Shown: in pieces, positions 24,101 through 35,900 of the stretch
Position numbering within the stretch: position 1 is the first letter of the stretch
How the letters are laid out: each line of letters begins with the position of its first letter
Source of the DNA: Dichomitus squalens LYAD-421 SS1
Lineage: Eukaryota > Basidiomycota > Agaricomycetes > Polyporales > Polyporaceae
NCBI RefSeq assembly: GCF_000275845.1
Contig: NW_006766887.1
Coordinates: forward strand, 1,012,770-1,076,769
Reading direction: 5' to 3'
Length of the DNA: 64,000 bases
Position numbers and translations under genes: made by a program
The notes under the pieces: model-generated
Databases searched by the model: none
What the model saw: the letters and a program-made list of their open reading frames with translations, nothing else
What the model was told of the DNA's origin: nothing

Positions 24101-25197
24101 CAGCATTGCTACGTGCTGCGTGGTATCCTTGGCTCCTGAGAGATTTTCACTAACCAGCTGCTGAACGACAATTCGACATTACTCTCCCCGTGATTGCTGA
24201 AGATGCTGCCGAGCCTACCCATGAGTACTTCATGCACCCGCAAGGGACGTCATCACGAGGTTGCCTCCGGAGCCTCCCCCCCGACAGGGGCGATGTTTTC
24301 GCCAACCCCCTATGGAAGCTATGTTGGCAATTAGAGCGACCGACCGAATGGCTTGAACCATGGTTCGCAGACGCACCATGCAGAACCCTGAGAAAGCGCA
24401 AGATGGGGCATCAAGAATTGCTCTGGCCCTGTGCCTCACAAACGGGGAACGATCGTAGGAGGATAACAAGCGGACTTAGACGACAGTAGCGAACGTTCGA
24501 AGCACGCAGCTTGCGAACGATGGTCCGACCGCCGAGCAAAGACGACATGCATGGCCATTCGTGGAGCCTGTATCACCACGCAACTCGCAAGCGCGAGCTT
24601 CGAGTCTTCTTGTGTTGGCGGGGAATGTGCTCAACTGCGGCCATGCATGGCAGACGGTGAGAATGGAGTACGGACGGGGTATTTTGGCATACGGTCCGTT
24701 CCCACGAGAGCACAAGTTTAGCATCTGCAACGTCGCTAGGCTGCCGATCGCGGACTAAACAGGTGGCCAGCAAGCCAGTAAGGGGCTAGTGACGCACAAC
24801 TCTTGTCATTTCCAGTCTGTGCCCTTCCGGTTCATCTGTCTCGGAGCACCGGTCGAACAGACACGAGAAGCGTTCGGAACAAGTACCGCAGAGACGGCAG
24901 CTTGTGATATCGGTGGAACAGTGAAGCCGTCAGGATGAGGTCGAACCGCTGGCCACAGGTTTCGCCGGAGATCAGCACGGAGAGTGAGAATGTTCAGAAA
25001 GGGCGGCGACGCAATGCTCGCCGCCGTCGTAGATGATGTAGGGGAAGATGAAGGACAGACTGAGAGCGGTGAAAGCGATGAGCGTGCATAGCAGCTTACG
25101 TAAGATGGCGGTCGCTGCTTCTGGTCGTTGAGTTCGACGCCGGCTGGCCTCCAGCAATCCTAGTACAACGCCAAAACCCCGTCCCTCGTCGCACACG
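21139..25197. other. Gene-poor region upstream of MKT1
   Basis: About 4 kb with no gene I can support. Frames of 60-160 codons occur on both strands. For example, the minus-strand frames at 22490-22807, 23053-23523 and 23358-23666 look mildly protein-like but show no family motif and do not join convincingly. Contents otherwise are a 17-bp tandem repeat near 21.8 kb and no tRNA or transposase signature. Candidates are a decayed gene, a lineage-specific gene with many introns, or old repeat sequence. Confidence 0.5.
21795..21845. repeat. Tandem repeat, 3 x 17 bp
   Basis: Three head-to-tail copies of AAAGAGGGCTGGCGTTG; the middle copy differs by two bases (AAAGAAAGC...). It lies in the gene-poor region between the tRNA and MKT1. 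Confidence 0.9.
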
Positions 25198-28100
25198 ATG
25201 CCTATCAAGCATTTGAACAGTAAGTAGTCTGCTTGATTCACGTAGCTCGAGGACGTTCGCAGACAGCGCGAGCAGCACATCTCACGTCGGGCTCGTCTTT
25301 CTAGACTATTTGGTCGAGCGGAAGCAACTCCAAACACACCCTCTCTCCCTCCTCTCCGACTCACGTTTGGGCATTGATGCATCCTACTATCTCTCCTCCC
25401 TGATTGATCACCCACCCTCTCGAGAGCCTCTTCTTGCCGCGACCGGTGGTCTTCCTCTCGCACTCACCACGCGCATCGAGTCCGACTTGCGAGCGCTCGA
25501 AAAACTTCATATCAAGCCCGTGTTTGTCTTTCCTGGACTGCTTCCCAGTCGTCGTCCAAAGCAGCAGCAGCAGGCGCAGTTCGAGCAGAACGAGGCCTGC
25601 AAAGACCGTCGCGAAGCATGGGCGAAATACGAGTCGGGGCAGGAGGACGCAGCCACCAAGCTTTTCGAAGGCCGAAGCAACATCCACCAGTGGGATTTGT
25701 GGAAGATTGTGCTGAGGATCTTCAAGCATCGTAACGTGGAGTTCCTTGTTGCGCCGTATGTTGCATGGGCACAGGTGTGTGTAGTCAAGTGACGTGTCTA
25801 GCGCCACCATGGCACGCGTTCGAACGCGGCACTGACATCTCGACACAATCGCAGTTGATTTACCTGCAGCGTCATCCTAAATCATATATCCATGCGGTAT
25901 ACGGTCCTACAGATACCCTCCTTTACCCCGGGGTGGACAAGGTCATCACGTCGGTTGACCTATTGGCCTCCAATCCCACCTTCTCGTTTGTTACAAAACG
26001 AAACATCCTCAGCGACCTGGGTGTGACAGAAGACCAGTTCTTGGACATTGGGATATTGCTAGGATTCGAGCATTCGCCCCCATTCCCTCCGACCGTCCAC
26101 GAGCAGGCTTTGAAGGCTACTGTGGACATGGTTAAGTACTACAAGTCCGGTTTTGCCGCAGTTTCCGCCCTTGCAGACCAACCACACGTGAAGCAATTGC
26201 AATATCCCGAACACTACGCACGCACCCGTTCCATGATCAAGTACTCTCTCATATTCTCCTCTGAAGGCTCTGTCACCCCGCTTCCTCTTGCTATCACTAC
26301 TCCGCCCCCACATGGGCACCAGAATCACCACACACATCACCCGACCGCCGCAGATATTCCCCAGGACCTGCACGAAATCTTCACCCACCGACTTCCTGAC
26401 GAGGTGTACTTCTACCTCTCACGCGGACTTCTCGGGCCACAAGCCCTCGTGTGGCTTACCACTGGGCAAGTCATCGAGAATCCGCCGCTTGACAATGGCG
26501 AGACCACAGAATACAAGCGATTTGTCAAAGAAGTGATCACCGATGGGCAGACGGGCCCTCGCGCGACCGCGCTTGCGCTTATCTCAAGCGTAATGAACTC
26601 TTTCTGGCAAACCAAGAAAGTCGTCGGCTACTTCTGGTTCGAGCAGCCTGCGCCGCAGAAGCCCATATCTCACAACTCGCCGCAGACGACGCAGCTAGCG
26701 GAGCGCGTCGCGGGCTGGAACGTCCCATACGCCATCGTGGAGGAAGAGCTCAGGCGACAGAACGTGAGTGTTCCCCCGCGTTGTCGTGCACGTGGCCTCT
26801 ACGACTGCGGATCCGAGAGCTCACTTTCCCCGACGTCTGCGGCGCTGTCGCCCGCGGTGCGTTTGTGTCCGCGCAGTCGTCCACGATCGACTTCTCGCTG
26901 TGTCTCGGGGCGACTGCGTCCGAGAAGCTCGCTGCGCGGACCAAGATCAAGCCGGCACAAGGCTCGGGCGTGCTCGAGAAGAAGGACGAGATCGTGGCGA
27001 ACGTGATCTGGCGATTCCTGGAGTTGCGCGGGTACGTCGTATACATTTCGCATTGACATCGCGTTCAGGAGGCGCCACCGTCGCGGCGCACCTCTCACAG
27101 GCACGCCCCCCGGGTGACACACCTTGGCTAACGCGGGCCCTGATAGGTTCCTGTTGAACACGCACACGCACTCGCCCCTGGCGCGGGCAATGTACACAGC
27201 ACTCCGGCCTGCGCGGGTCAACGACAAGTTCCAAGACTCTCTCTACCTGTTCCTGGAGCTCGTCCGGGCAGGTGTCGTCCACGGCCACCTGTGGTCTGGG
27301 CGGGCGTTTAGCGGCGGGCCCAGCTTCGGTACCGGTGCGTATATGGAACTCGCATTCCCACGGATGATGGCGACCATCGTAGGCGGGCACAGCTGATGTT
27401 TCGCGTCTTTGTTCTAGATGAAGAGAAGTCGTGCATGCTCCTGGTGATGCGCGTGCTGAGCATCCTCCCACTGAGCACCAAGGTGAGAGCTCCACGGTTC
27501 CCGTCGTCTGGCGCCGCGCGCTGTCTGAGTTTGCTCGCTAACCGCGCCTAATACGCTTCGCGATTTGCATTCGTCCCCATTCGTTTCTCCGACTCTCTGA
27601 TCTCACGTTTCATCGCTCGTGGCGCACAAAATGTGCTGGTCTACCCGCTCGCGATTGATCAAACATCACGCCGTCTAGCCGCAACCATGGTCTGCGCCTC
27701 TGTCACGAGAGCTGCTCGTGTTCAACTCGTTTGTGCGCTCGTTGACACGCGCGCTGCGGACGCTGCTCGAGGTGACGTCGTTGAACATGCTCCTCCGCCA
27801 CGACGCGCGGAGGGCCCGTGACGACCTGCTGGACATCAATCTCTCGCTTCCCTTCCAGTCGGAGGTCAACACGGGCTTCGGCGTGCTCGCGAAGGTCTAC
27901 CTGGACGCGCTCACGCACATCAACGGCCGCCAGCGCGTGCGGGATGCGAATGCGGAAGGCGTCAAGGAAGCGAAGCAGATGGCGCTCGACATCTGCGAGG
28001 AGACGTTCCAGGGCGTCAAGTACCCCAAGGCGGAGGTCGAGCGCGGCTTCCGGTTCTGGGACGTGGTGAGCCCATTCTCTCTGCTTTGTGCGAGGGGTCG

Positions 28101-28386
28101 AAACAGCCGTTGACCACATCGATCTTTGTTCACGTTCGTGTCTGTGCTCGTTCTCATTGTTACACGTCCGCACGCGCGTCCGTGCATTACGTCGCCCTCG
28201 TCATCCGACAATGCGCGTCCGAAATTTTTTTTTGGCTGCGCGGTGGTGGTGCGAACGCGGATGCGGTGGCGGGTGGTGCAGACGCTGACGGCCATGAGGC
28301 AGTTGCACTCTGAGGGCGCTGTGCTCCGCGAACTGATCGACCAATTTGAAGCGGCCGAGGCATGGCTGGCGCCAATGAGGCCGTGA
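25198..28386 (+). CDS. MKT1: Mkt1-like post-transcriptional regulator (XPG-like fold)
   Basis: Homologue of yeast Mkt1, a cytoplasmic protein that with Pbp1 controls translation or stability of particular mRNAs. It has a degenerate XPG/FEN nuclease fold rather than proven nuclease activity. Exon 1 is short, ATG 25198 giving MPIKHLN, then an intron to NYLVERKQLQTHPLSLLSDS and RLGIDASYYLSSL. The XPG-I-like part includes VEFLVAPYVAWAQLIYLQ, VYGPTDTLLYPGVDKVI and a helix-hairpin-helix-like GVTEDQFLDIGILLGFEHSP. The MKT1 C-terminal domains show LSRELLVFNSFVRSLTRAL, NTGFGVLAKVYLDALTHI and a final exon from 28282 ending FEAAEAWLAPMRP with TGA at 28384-28386. Introns at about 27481-27704 and 28063-28281 are longer than elsewhere in the gene; the latter holds a T9 run. 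Confidence 0.94.
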
Positions 28387-29043
28387 GGGACTCTCACGGG
28401 CAGGGCAGGGAGCCCAAGATGACTGACTCTATTGGCACATTGGGACTGGCAGCGGGGCCAGCGGGGGCGTCATGTGGAAGAAGGGAGGCTGAGGACGGGG
28501 GAGGGGACAGAGATGGGACGGTGGACTGCCCGAGGGGGCGAAATGGATTGGAAGGATGGAGGGGGCATGTGGCCGATACGGTAGCTACTGGGCTGTTGTC
28601 GACGGTAGCGGCAGGGGAAGACAGACGGTGGTGTTCGTGTCATGACGGTGGTGGGCGTGTGCGGTGTGCGAAGAGCCGCTGGATGTCGGAGATGGAGGTG
28701 AGCGAGGGAAAGATGGAAGGCTGCTCTGGGAAACGGAGGGGGAATGGCCAAGGAGCGTCCGCCAAAACGCCGATGAGAAGAATGCGAGCTTCGGGCCACC
28801 GAATCGGGACGGCTCTCGAGGCGCCCGGAGGCGAAAATAGGTGTGGGAAAAGACAGGCGCCGGGATCTGAGATGGGCCATTATCTTGATTGGCCATCGCC
28901 CAGGATGCGGATCTGGCACCTGCCGCTTCGAGAACGCCCGCATCCGCCCTCTCCTCTCGCGTTCCCTGCTCGCAACACTCCATATAATCCCTGCCACCCA
29001 TGGGCCTCCCTCCCCCACCGCCCGCTCCTCCCGCTCTCCCGCC
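28387..29043. other. Intergenic region between MKT1 and the C2H2 gene
   Basis: G-rich, then C-rich toward 29000. Long frames exist on both strands only because stops are rare at this composition. It would contain the promoter and leader of the downstream zinc-finger gene; no other feature is seen. Confidence 0.5.
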
Positions 29044-29906
29044 ATGCTACTCCAGCAGCCCATCCCCGCCCCCTACCCACCCCCCGACCCGTCCTTCATG
29101 AACAAGGGCCCCCAGCCCAGCCACCTCTACCTCCACCAGCAGCGCACCGTCGAGGTCATCCAACTCATCGAGGTCCCCCCGCCCCCGCCGCGCTCCCACC
29201 CATACACCTCCACCCTCGCCTCCTCCTCCTCCTCCTCCTTCGCCTCCTCCTCCTGCGACTCGTCCGACGACGACTCGGAGGACGACGAGTCCGTCTGCTC
29301 CTCCTACTGCTCCTCCGAAGAGGACCTCGCCGCAGACAAGGCGCCCACCTACGATGACACCTACAAGACGCGCCTCAACCGCGTCCTCGCATGGAGAGCA
29401 GGGTTCGCCAAGGCCGCCCCTCAGGCAGACGCAGCAGATGATGAGGCCTCGCTTGCGCTGACAGGTTCGTTCATTTTGCATGTGGCGCCGCCGGGGCCGT
29501 CCCTTAATGATGTCCCTCCAGCGCCACCATCTTCCCCCATATCACTCTCCCCCGCCCCGTCTCTCAAACGAAAAGCCGATGACGAGACGCGCTGGGATTC
29601 CGATGATGAGAACGTGAGTTCTAACCCCTGATGCTACTTCTGCCGCGCCTTGGTGCTCATGCGCACTCCTTTGTCCTCGCCCAGTCGTCGCAGTCGTCGA
29701 AGCGCTCCCGCTCCCTTCCCCCAGAACCCCATCAGATGCCGGAGTGCGTCCCCTCGCCTGCCTGGCAGCAACGGCGGTGGAGTGCGCACTCGTGCTCGGC
29801 GTGCGACGCCTCCTTCGCCACCCTGCAAAGCTTGCGGCAGCACGGAACAGAGTCGGGCTTGAATGACGCGTGCAGAGAGGCAGTCGAGTACGGTTTCGAA
29901 TCATAA
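29044..29906 (+). CDS. Agaricomycete C2H2-like zinc finger protein
   Basis: Two exons. The ATG at 29044 (GCCATGC context) gives a proline-rich start, MLLQQPIPAPYPPPDP. Next come a serine run, an acidic tract (CDSSDDDSEDDESVCSSYC) and a segment DDTYKTRLNRVLAWRAGFAK. The intron of about 80 nt starts at GTGAGT after DSDDEN. The second exon carries a basic RSRS stretch and ends with a compact finger-like motif, HSCSACDASFATLQSLRQHG, followed by ACREAVEYGFES. The Cys-x2-Cys pair and His fit half of a C2H2 finger; the distal ligand may be the later Cys in NDACREA. Function is unknown; nuclear or regulatory action is an inference. The stop is TAA at 29904-29906, length about 260 residues. Confidence 0.78.
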
Positions 29907-32900
29907 CACCCTGCGCTTCTCCCGGTCCTCGCACTCCAGCACCCTCTCCACGCTACCGTCACAGAGACTCGAGTCGCATCCGCATCCCACGGCTCCGCAA
30001 CCTCCACCCCGCTTCGCTGTTCACCCTCGTCGATCTCGCATTTCCGTTGACGTCTTCATCGCATACAATACCCCTCGCCGCATCGCTCCCCTATCTCCGC
30101 GCATCTTTATTACTGCATTCCTCGGCTCCCAACCATCCCTTTCGCACGACCGTCCCACCACCCCGTCTCACGTTCCTACCCTCTTGCGCGTCCATGCCGC
30201 CTGTTCGGTGTCTCCCATTTCTTGGGCACCGCTTCTCATCCGATTCGTGTATGTGTAAAGCCGCATAATCTTACATTACGCGCGATATAGTGCAATTGCC
30301 GATCCGAGTCCGTACATGTACACACCCATACCGTACGCCTACGTTATTTCATACATTGCCATCGACCTCCTGCCTGGGAGCAGGCCGGCTCAGTTCCCCG
30401 CCTATCCTTACCACTCGTGTATCTAGTAATGCCGCTTTGCGCCCATTTGTACCTTAGTCCTACGCCGTTCTATGTGACGATACACGACATGATGACTCGC
30501 AATTCCACGACGCCCGCGCGCGAGAGCTGCGTTTGGGTCGCGATAACGTACATGTCTTTGGTCCCCGTGTGTTGCGTTCGCGTGTCGAGCTTCCGATAGT
30601 ATCTGTTGCATGCTGACAACATTATTATCGTAATACTCACGCAGCGTGGCTCTCCTTCTGGTGGCGTCCCCGGAATTGGCGAGCTCGCGCATTGTCCGTC
30701 GCCTCCTGATGATTTACGGTGTGCGCTTCGCGGCGGGCCACGCGGTGGACGTGGGTGTCGCGGCTGGAGGGCAGGGGGTCTCGCGCTCGCTGTCGTCGCT
30801 TCGCGTCTCTACGCGCGGTCGCGCGTATGCCTGTTCGTGCGAGAGTTGCAGAGAATCATAATGAACGGTGCTGCTCTCTCCTAAGTCCTTGTCCGCTGAT
30901 TTTTGGTCGCGTAGCAGCTGGACCGGAGCCGCTGACCTCGCCGTGCTTGTGATTCGGAGACATCGGGCGGGCGCTCCTGCCCCCTTCCTGCCTGCTTGAG
31001 CTTGAGCTTGATGCGCGTGCTTACGGTACTAATACACGTACAAGACGACGACTCCTGGGGCCGAGCCGAGGGGCCGCATTGCCCAGCTGGGCTTGCATCC
31101 AAGAGTAATGGTTGGTTGTGTTCGGTGCCGTGTATATGGACATGTAACTACTTGCTGGCTCCTTGGCGACCTGATCCTGAGATCGTCTGGGTTGCGCTAG
31201 CGGCCGCTCGGGGCTTCTTCTGGACGCTCTCTGCGCGACGCGAGCTCTGCGTCGCCTCTGGGCGCGCGTGCGCAGACGGGCAGCTACCCACGACGGCGCG
31301 GAGGATCACGCTGCACATCATGGTCCCACCCCGCCAGTCGCCCAGTCGCTTATGCAGATGTACATAGCATTTGCGTCTGGACAGTGGCTGCATGGGAAGA
31401 CCTGAAGAGATCCTGCACGTCCCGGTCTTCTCCTCGCCAACACTGCACCCTCCGCGCCTCGTCCCCGTCTCCCGGCCCACACACTGTCCAGTGTCCAGTC
31501 CACCCATCCGGCCTGTTACTGCTGCTGCTGCTGCTGTTGCTGTTGCTGCTGCTGAGTTCGAACCATCTGGCACCGCTGCATCCTGTCATCTCCTCCTCCG
31601 ACATGCGTTCGCCGATGTCGACGCGAGCTTCCTTTCCCCGGGTCAGCTGTCAGTGTCAATTCGGCGGCAGGCTGGGTTCCCGTCTGTTGGGCCCCTTCTG
31701 ACGTCGTGGGCCACGCGTGCGCCCCGGCCGCCCTCTGCGGTGCTACGGTACCACTCCGCGCTCTCTCTACCCTGCGCTCGACGCTCCTGCACTCGCGCGT
31801 ACTCGGTCTCGCCTCGGACGTCAATTCTTCGATTCGCCATCAATCCGCATCCGCATCGGGCTACGTTTCTCCATCCCGAGCTTGCCAGCGGAGACACGTA
31901 TATGAGAGGCGTTCGAAGGCGCCAGTCCAAAACCTCAGGCTGTCGTTCCGTTCCGCGGACGACGGCCTGATGAGGCGGACCCCACATGGCGGCGCTGGCG
32001 TTCCCGGCGGCACGCAGAACGGGATCTGTCGAACCAACAATGCTGGTCGACTTAGATGCCCCGCCTACCGCAGGCGGTCAGATACCTTGATACATATGAC
32101 TTACCCCTCGACGGTCGGACCCGGGCTCGGACGCGGAGCTCGAGCCACAGGCACACCAATACATATCGATGTTCTTGTGGTCAGCTGTGTGGCTGGCTGT
32201 ACAGACTACTCTGGCTTGACCCTCGAAAAACTTCCCTGCTAGCAGCGGCTGCTGGTGGGTGGGGGGGGGCGGCGTGTGGTACCGGGGCTATGCCGCACAA
32301 GGGGCTGTACGAACGCAAATGACCACCACGAACGCAATCGGGTTCCCAGCCTCTTCCCACTGACAGAGCACTCCCACCGCGCGGGTGGGCTTGCAGCGCA
32401 TAGGAACGATTCGGGGGCGCAGGACTGCTGCGACTGTCTGGCATTGTCTATGTCACGGTAATGTCAGCAACGTCCTTGACGGTCGATGGGACGCGCTACG
32501 TCCGAGCTCAAATTCCGACACCAGCGCGCCCGCGGGCGTCCATTGGCTCAGGCTCGTCCGCCTGCGACCCGTGGACCGTGCCAGTGGTGTCGCACGGGAG
32601 GATAGGCGCCGTACCGACCGTTGGGATGATCGCTGCTGTACTTGCGGCTCGGGGCTGCAGCATCTGCATCTCGATATCGTTGTTTTGTTGCAGTCGATGC
32701 ACGCTCGCGCTGCTCTCGCTGATGGCTGATGGTGGCTGGTCTCATCTGCGCGCCACAAGCTCAAGACGAACAGCGACGGACCTGATGCGTTCATGCGATG
32801 CGTTCTTTGCGTTCCGCTCTCGACTACCCCACGCACCCACCGTCTCTCTCCGAGAGAATCTCTGCCAATTCATTCAAGGTATCCGGATCCCGAATCCTGC

Positions 32901-35900
32901 TGTCAGGGTTGGTCCCCCTTGATACCCGACTGCGGAATATATGCATACAGTCTGCGCCGTCCCACCTCAATCTGTCAAGGCTACTCTTGGACGCCAATCC
33001 TACGGATCCTATTGGCATACGCGCTCGCGGCTCCGACGTCGGGTTATCGTTCGCAGCGGGACTCAGTACTCAGGGTCGGCGTGTTGCCAATTGCAGGGTA
33101 TGGACCAGCGAGCAAGCAAGCTTTTGGCTTCATCCCTCACACCCCCGCTTCGCCTTAGTCGTTGACAGCATGCTCGCAATGTTGCCGCCTTTGCTCACAG
33201 GTCCTCCCAGGCTCGCCGGCGCTGAGACTTGCCTCCGGTTCTCTAAGCGTTGTCTCCGACTGACCTCTTATGCTTCGTCTTTCTTCGCAGGACACCGATG
33301 TCGCGCAGGACGATCCAGGGCTGGACCTAGCTCTATCCGGATCCAAAGTTGCCTTTCGGACTCCCAGCTGCATATGTCGCACTCCCGCGCCAGACGACCC
33401 CGTTGTCTTACCGCCACCCGGGAGTGTGCGCTGCCCCCTGGTCGCTCTCCGGCGTGGTACCTCGCGGTCGAAGAAAGTTGCAAATGGCGGGACCATAATA
33501 CCTCGCCTTTCCCTCGCCCGGGTGCGCATCAGTTTCATCTCCGTCTTCTTGACTACTTGCGGGACTGCCCGCCTGCCGCCCTGTCCCACAGTCCATCGCG
33601 CGGTGTCCGTATCGGTGCATGTCTTTGCGGCGTCGCAGGGCTTCGGCTGGTGCTCGGTAGGCGTAGACGCAGACGCGACGAGGCATCGGCACACCATACT
33701 GGCCGACGTCCCAGACCCACGCGCACGCGCACTCACACACACGCACGGACGGGGGTCGCGCGCTGCGCGCTTGCCTGTGTCTGTGTGCTTGTTGCGCGGT
33801 CGTTCGTCCGCGTCACGCAGCCCTCAGTCGCCCCTGCGCATCCGCGCGCATCATGTCCCGGTGCCTTCGTGGCGACCCGGCGCACACGTCCATGTCCATG
33901 CCCACACCCAATAGCGGGCTACCAGCGCCACAGCGAGGCGCGGCGGTGGGTACGCCATCTCGATCGAGCCCCCGAAATACCTCCCCAGGGAAGGCGGAGG
34001 AAGCGCACGGCGGTGCTCGTGGGGGCTTGGCCGATGCTTCGGTGCTCAGGCCGGCCTGAACAGTTGGCCGTCGACGCTCGCGTACGCGTCGTTCTCGAGG
34101 CTCGCTGCGAAGCGCTCCCAGGCGCCAAGAGCGGCCTCACAGGTGCTGTCCACCCTGAGTAACAGCAGCACGGCGCGTCTGGCAGCGAGTCCTGACTTGG
34201 CTTCTTCTCTGCGAACCGTCCGCGCGCTCACGCTCACGCTCATGCCCAGACATCGTTTCGCCGATGCCCATTCACGGCAGCTTCTCGCACGGCGAGCCTT
34301 TGGGATTATCTGGCGAGTTTCGACAGTGCGCACGCGGACGAACGACCCGGGCCTCCGGGCCCTCGAACTGGGAAGCAGGGTCTTCAAGTTGGCGATACAT
34401 GTATTCCAGCGCGCGTCGTGTACGTGCGTGCAGGACATGCCCTGAAGGTATGCCGAGGTTCTACCCTGTCTATGTGAGCGGACGTGAAACTTTCTCGGTT
34501 TCGCATCCAGGGGCATGAGCGTGGTACGTCGGTTCTCACCGCGCTACTTCGACGAGCTTTGCCGTTTTCCGAATCATCTGGTTTTCTGGCACATTTTGAT
34601 GAAGGCGTTGGCGCACGACGCGGCGCGGTCCTGTGAGCAAGCGGCGCTACGCGGTCGCACCGAGCGGCCCTCTATCGGCTTGATGCATGTGAGCACCTCT
34701 GCGCACATGTCTGCGTACTCATAATAATAGCAGCGAACTGCAGCTGGTCCTCGCGGCGAGAAGTACGCGTTTACGTTGGCCGAAGTCGCTAGTGGTGTCG
34801 TCGGCGGCGCTTGCGCCCGACACGGTGGCATCTGCAAGACACGCGTTACGAACTAGGCGGACACGCGATGCAAGACGCTGGAAGTTTGCGCGGGTCCTGT
34901 CCGGGAATGGAACTTGTACGTACCGTGACGGCAGCCACGCCGACATCTGCAATACACCGCTTGCGTTCCAAGGTTCACCCCAATCCCCACAGAACAGGTG
35001 ACCGGAGTCGTAGTGACCAGCGGCGTGCGTACGACGCGCATCGTGCACTTGCGTACAGACGTACAATGAGTCCATGTACGTACTCTCCCCAGTTCCGCGT
35101 CCCCGCCGCGGGATCTATCAGTATTCGATGTCCACTCGTTGAATGTCGCTTCCTTCGACTCATCGATTTTTCAGTTCCTTGCAATCTCGGACCTTGGCGC
35201 CCGCGACGCCCGCCGTTCTCGCAATTCATATCTGCAGGTTCCTGCGGTTCGCCTTCCTGCGTTCTTGCAAAGTCTCCCATCGATCCCCGTCCCGAGAGCC
35301 ATTTGGTATGTAGATCGCGCAACGCGGCGTGCGTTCTCAGCGTATCTGGCTGGCGAGCTCCCTTTTCCTCGCATGCTGATCCCTCCGCGCGATCTCCGAG
35401 ATGACGAGTATGTACGGGCCTCGCACAAGGCAGAACGCGCACGGTCGATCCTCGATATCGATTCGTGCCGATACATCCTGGTGGACGGCGTTCGTGCTCC
35501 CTCCATCCGTCTTCCGAGCACCCACCTGCCAGATTGGCAAGTATTTCCCCAGGACAAGGGAGCCTTCCCATCCCTACGGCATCGTGTATGGGGGATCGTG
35601 CTTGACGCCAAGCGAGCCTCGATGCGCTCGAAGGCTTTCCAAATCCGAGCCGTCTATACGCTCCCACCTCCGTGCCACTCCTGCCTGGCAGTGGCAGCGT
35701 GTGTGCTTGCTTGTCGCGTCTGCCGCAGATTGTCCGCTTGTGAGTAGTCCATTGGCTAGAACTAGCACTGACGCATGCCCCCTGCACCCGTCCTGCTCCA
35801 GTGATGCTCTCTGTCCGCCGGTGGCACATTGCTTCCCTTGGCATCCACAAAGCAGTCCCGCGTGCTCTTCGCTCGTGACGTCCGCCGACCCGCACAGAGC

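Noticed and set aside
25361..25846. Antisense frame opposite MKT1 exon 2
   Set aside because: It mirrors a strongly conserved coding exon and has no motif of its own.
28470..29063. Minus-strand frame of 197 codons upstream of the zinc-finger gene
   Set aside because: Overlaps the C-rich leader of a better supported gene and has no motif.
32798..34162. 454-codon plus-strand open frame
   Set aside because: Composition is Arg/Ser/His/Pro-rich with low-complexity runs (alternating Thr-His), no domain, and frames on the other strand are open too; it is explained by stop-poor GC-rich sequence.
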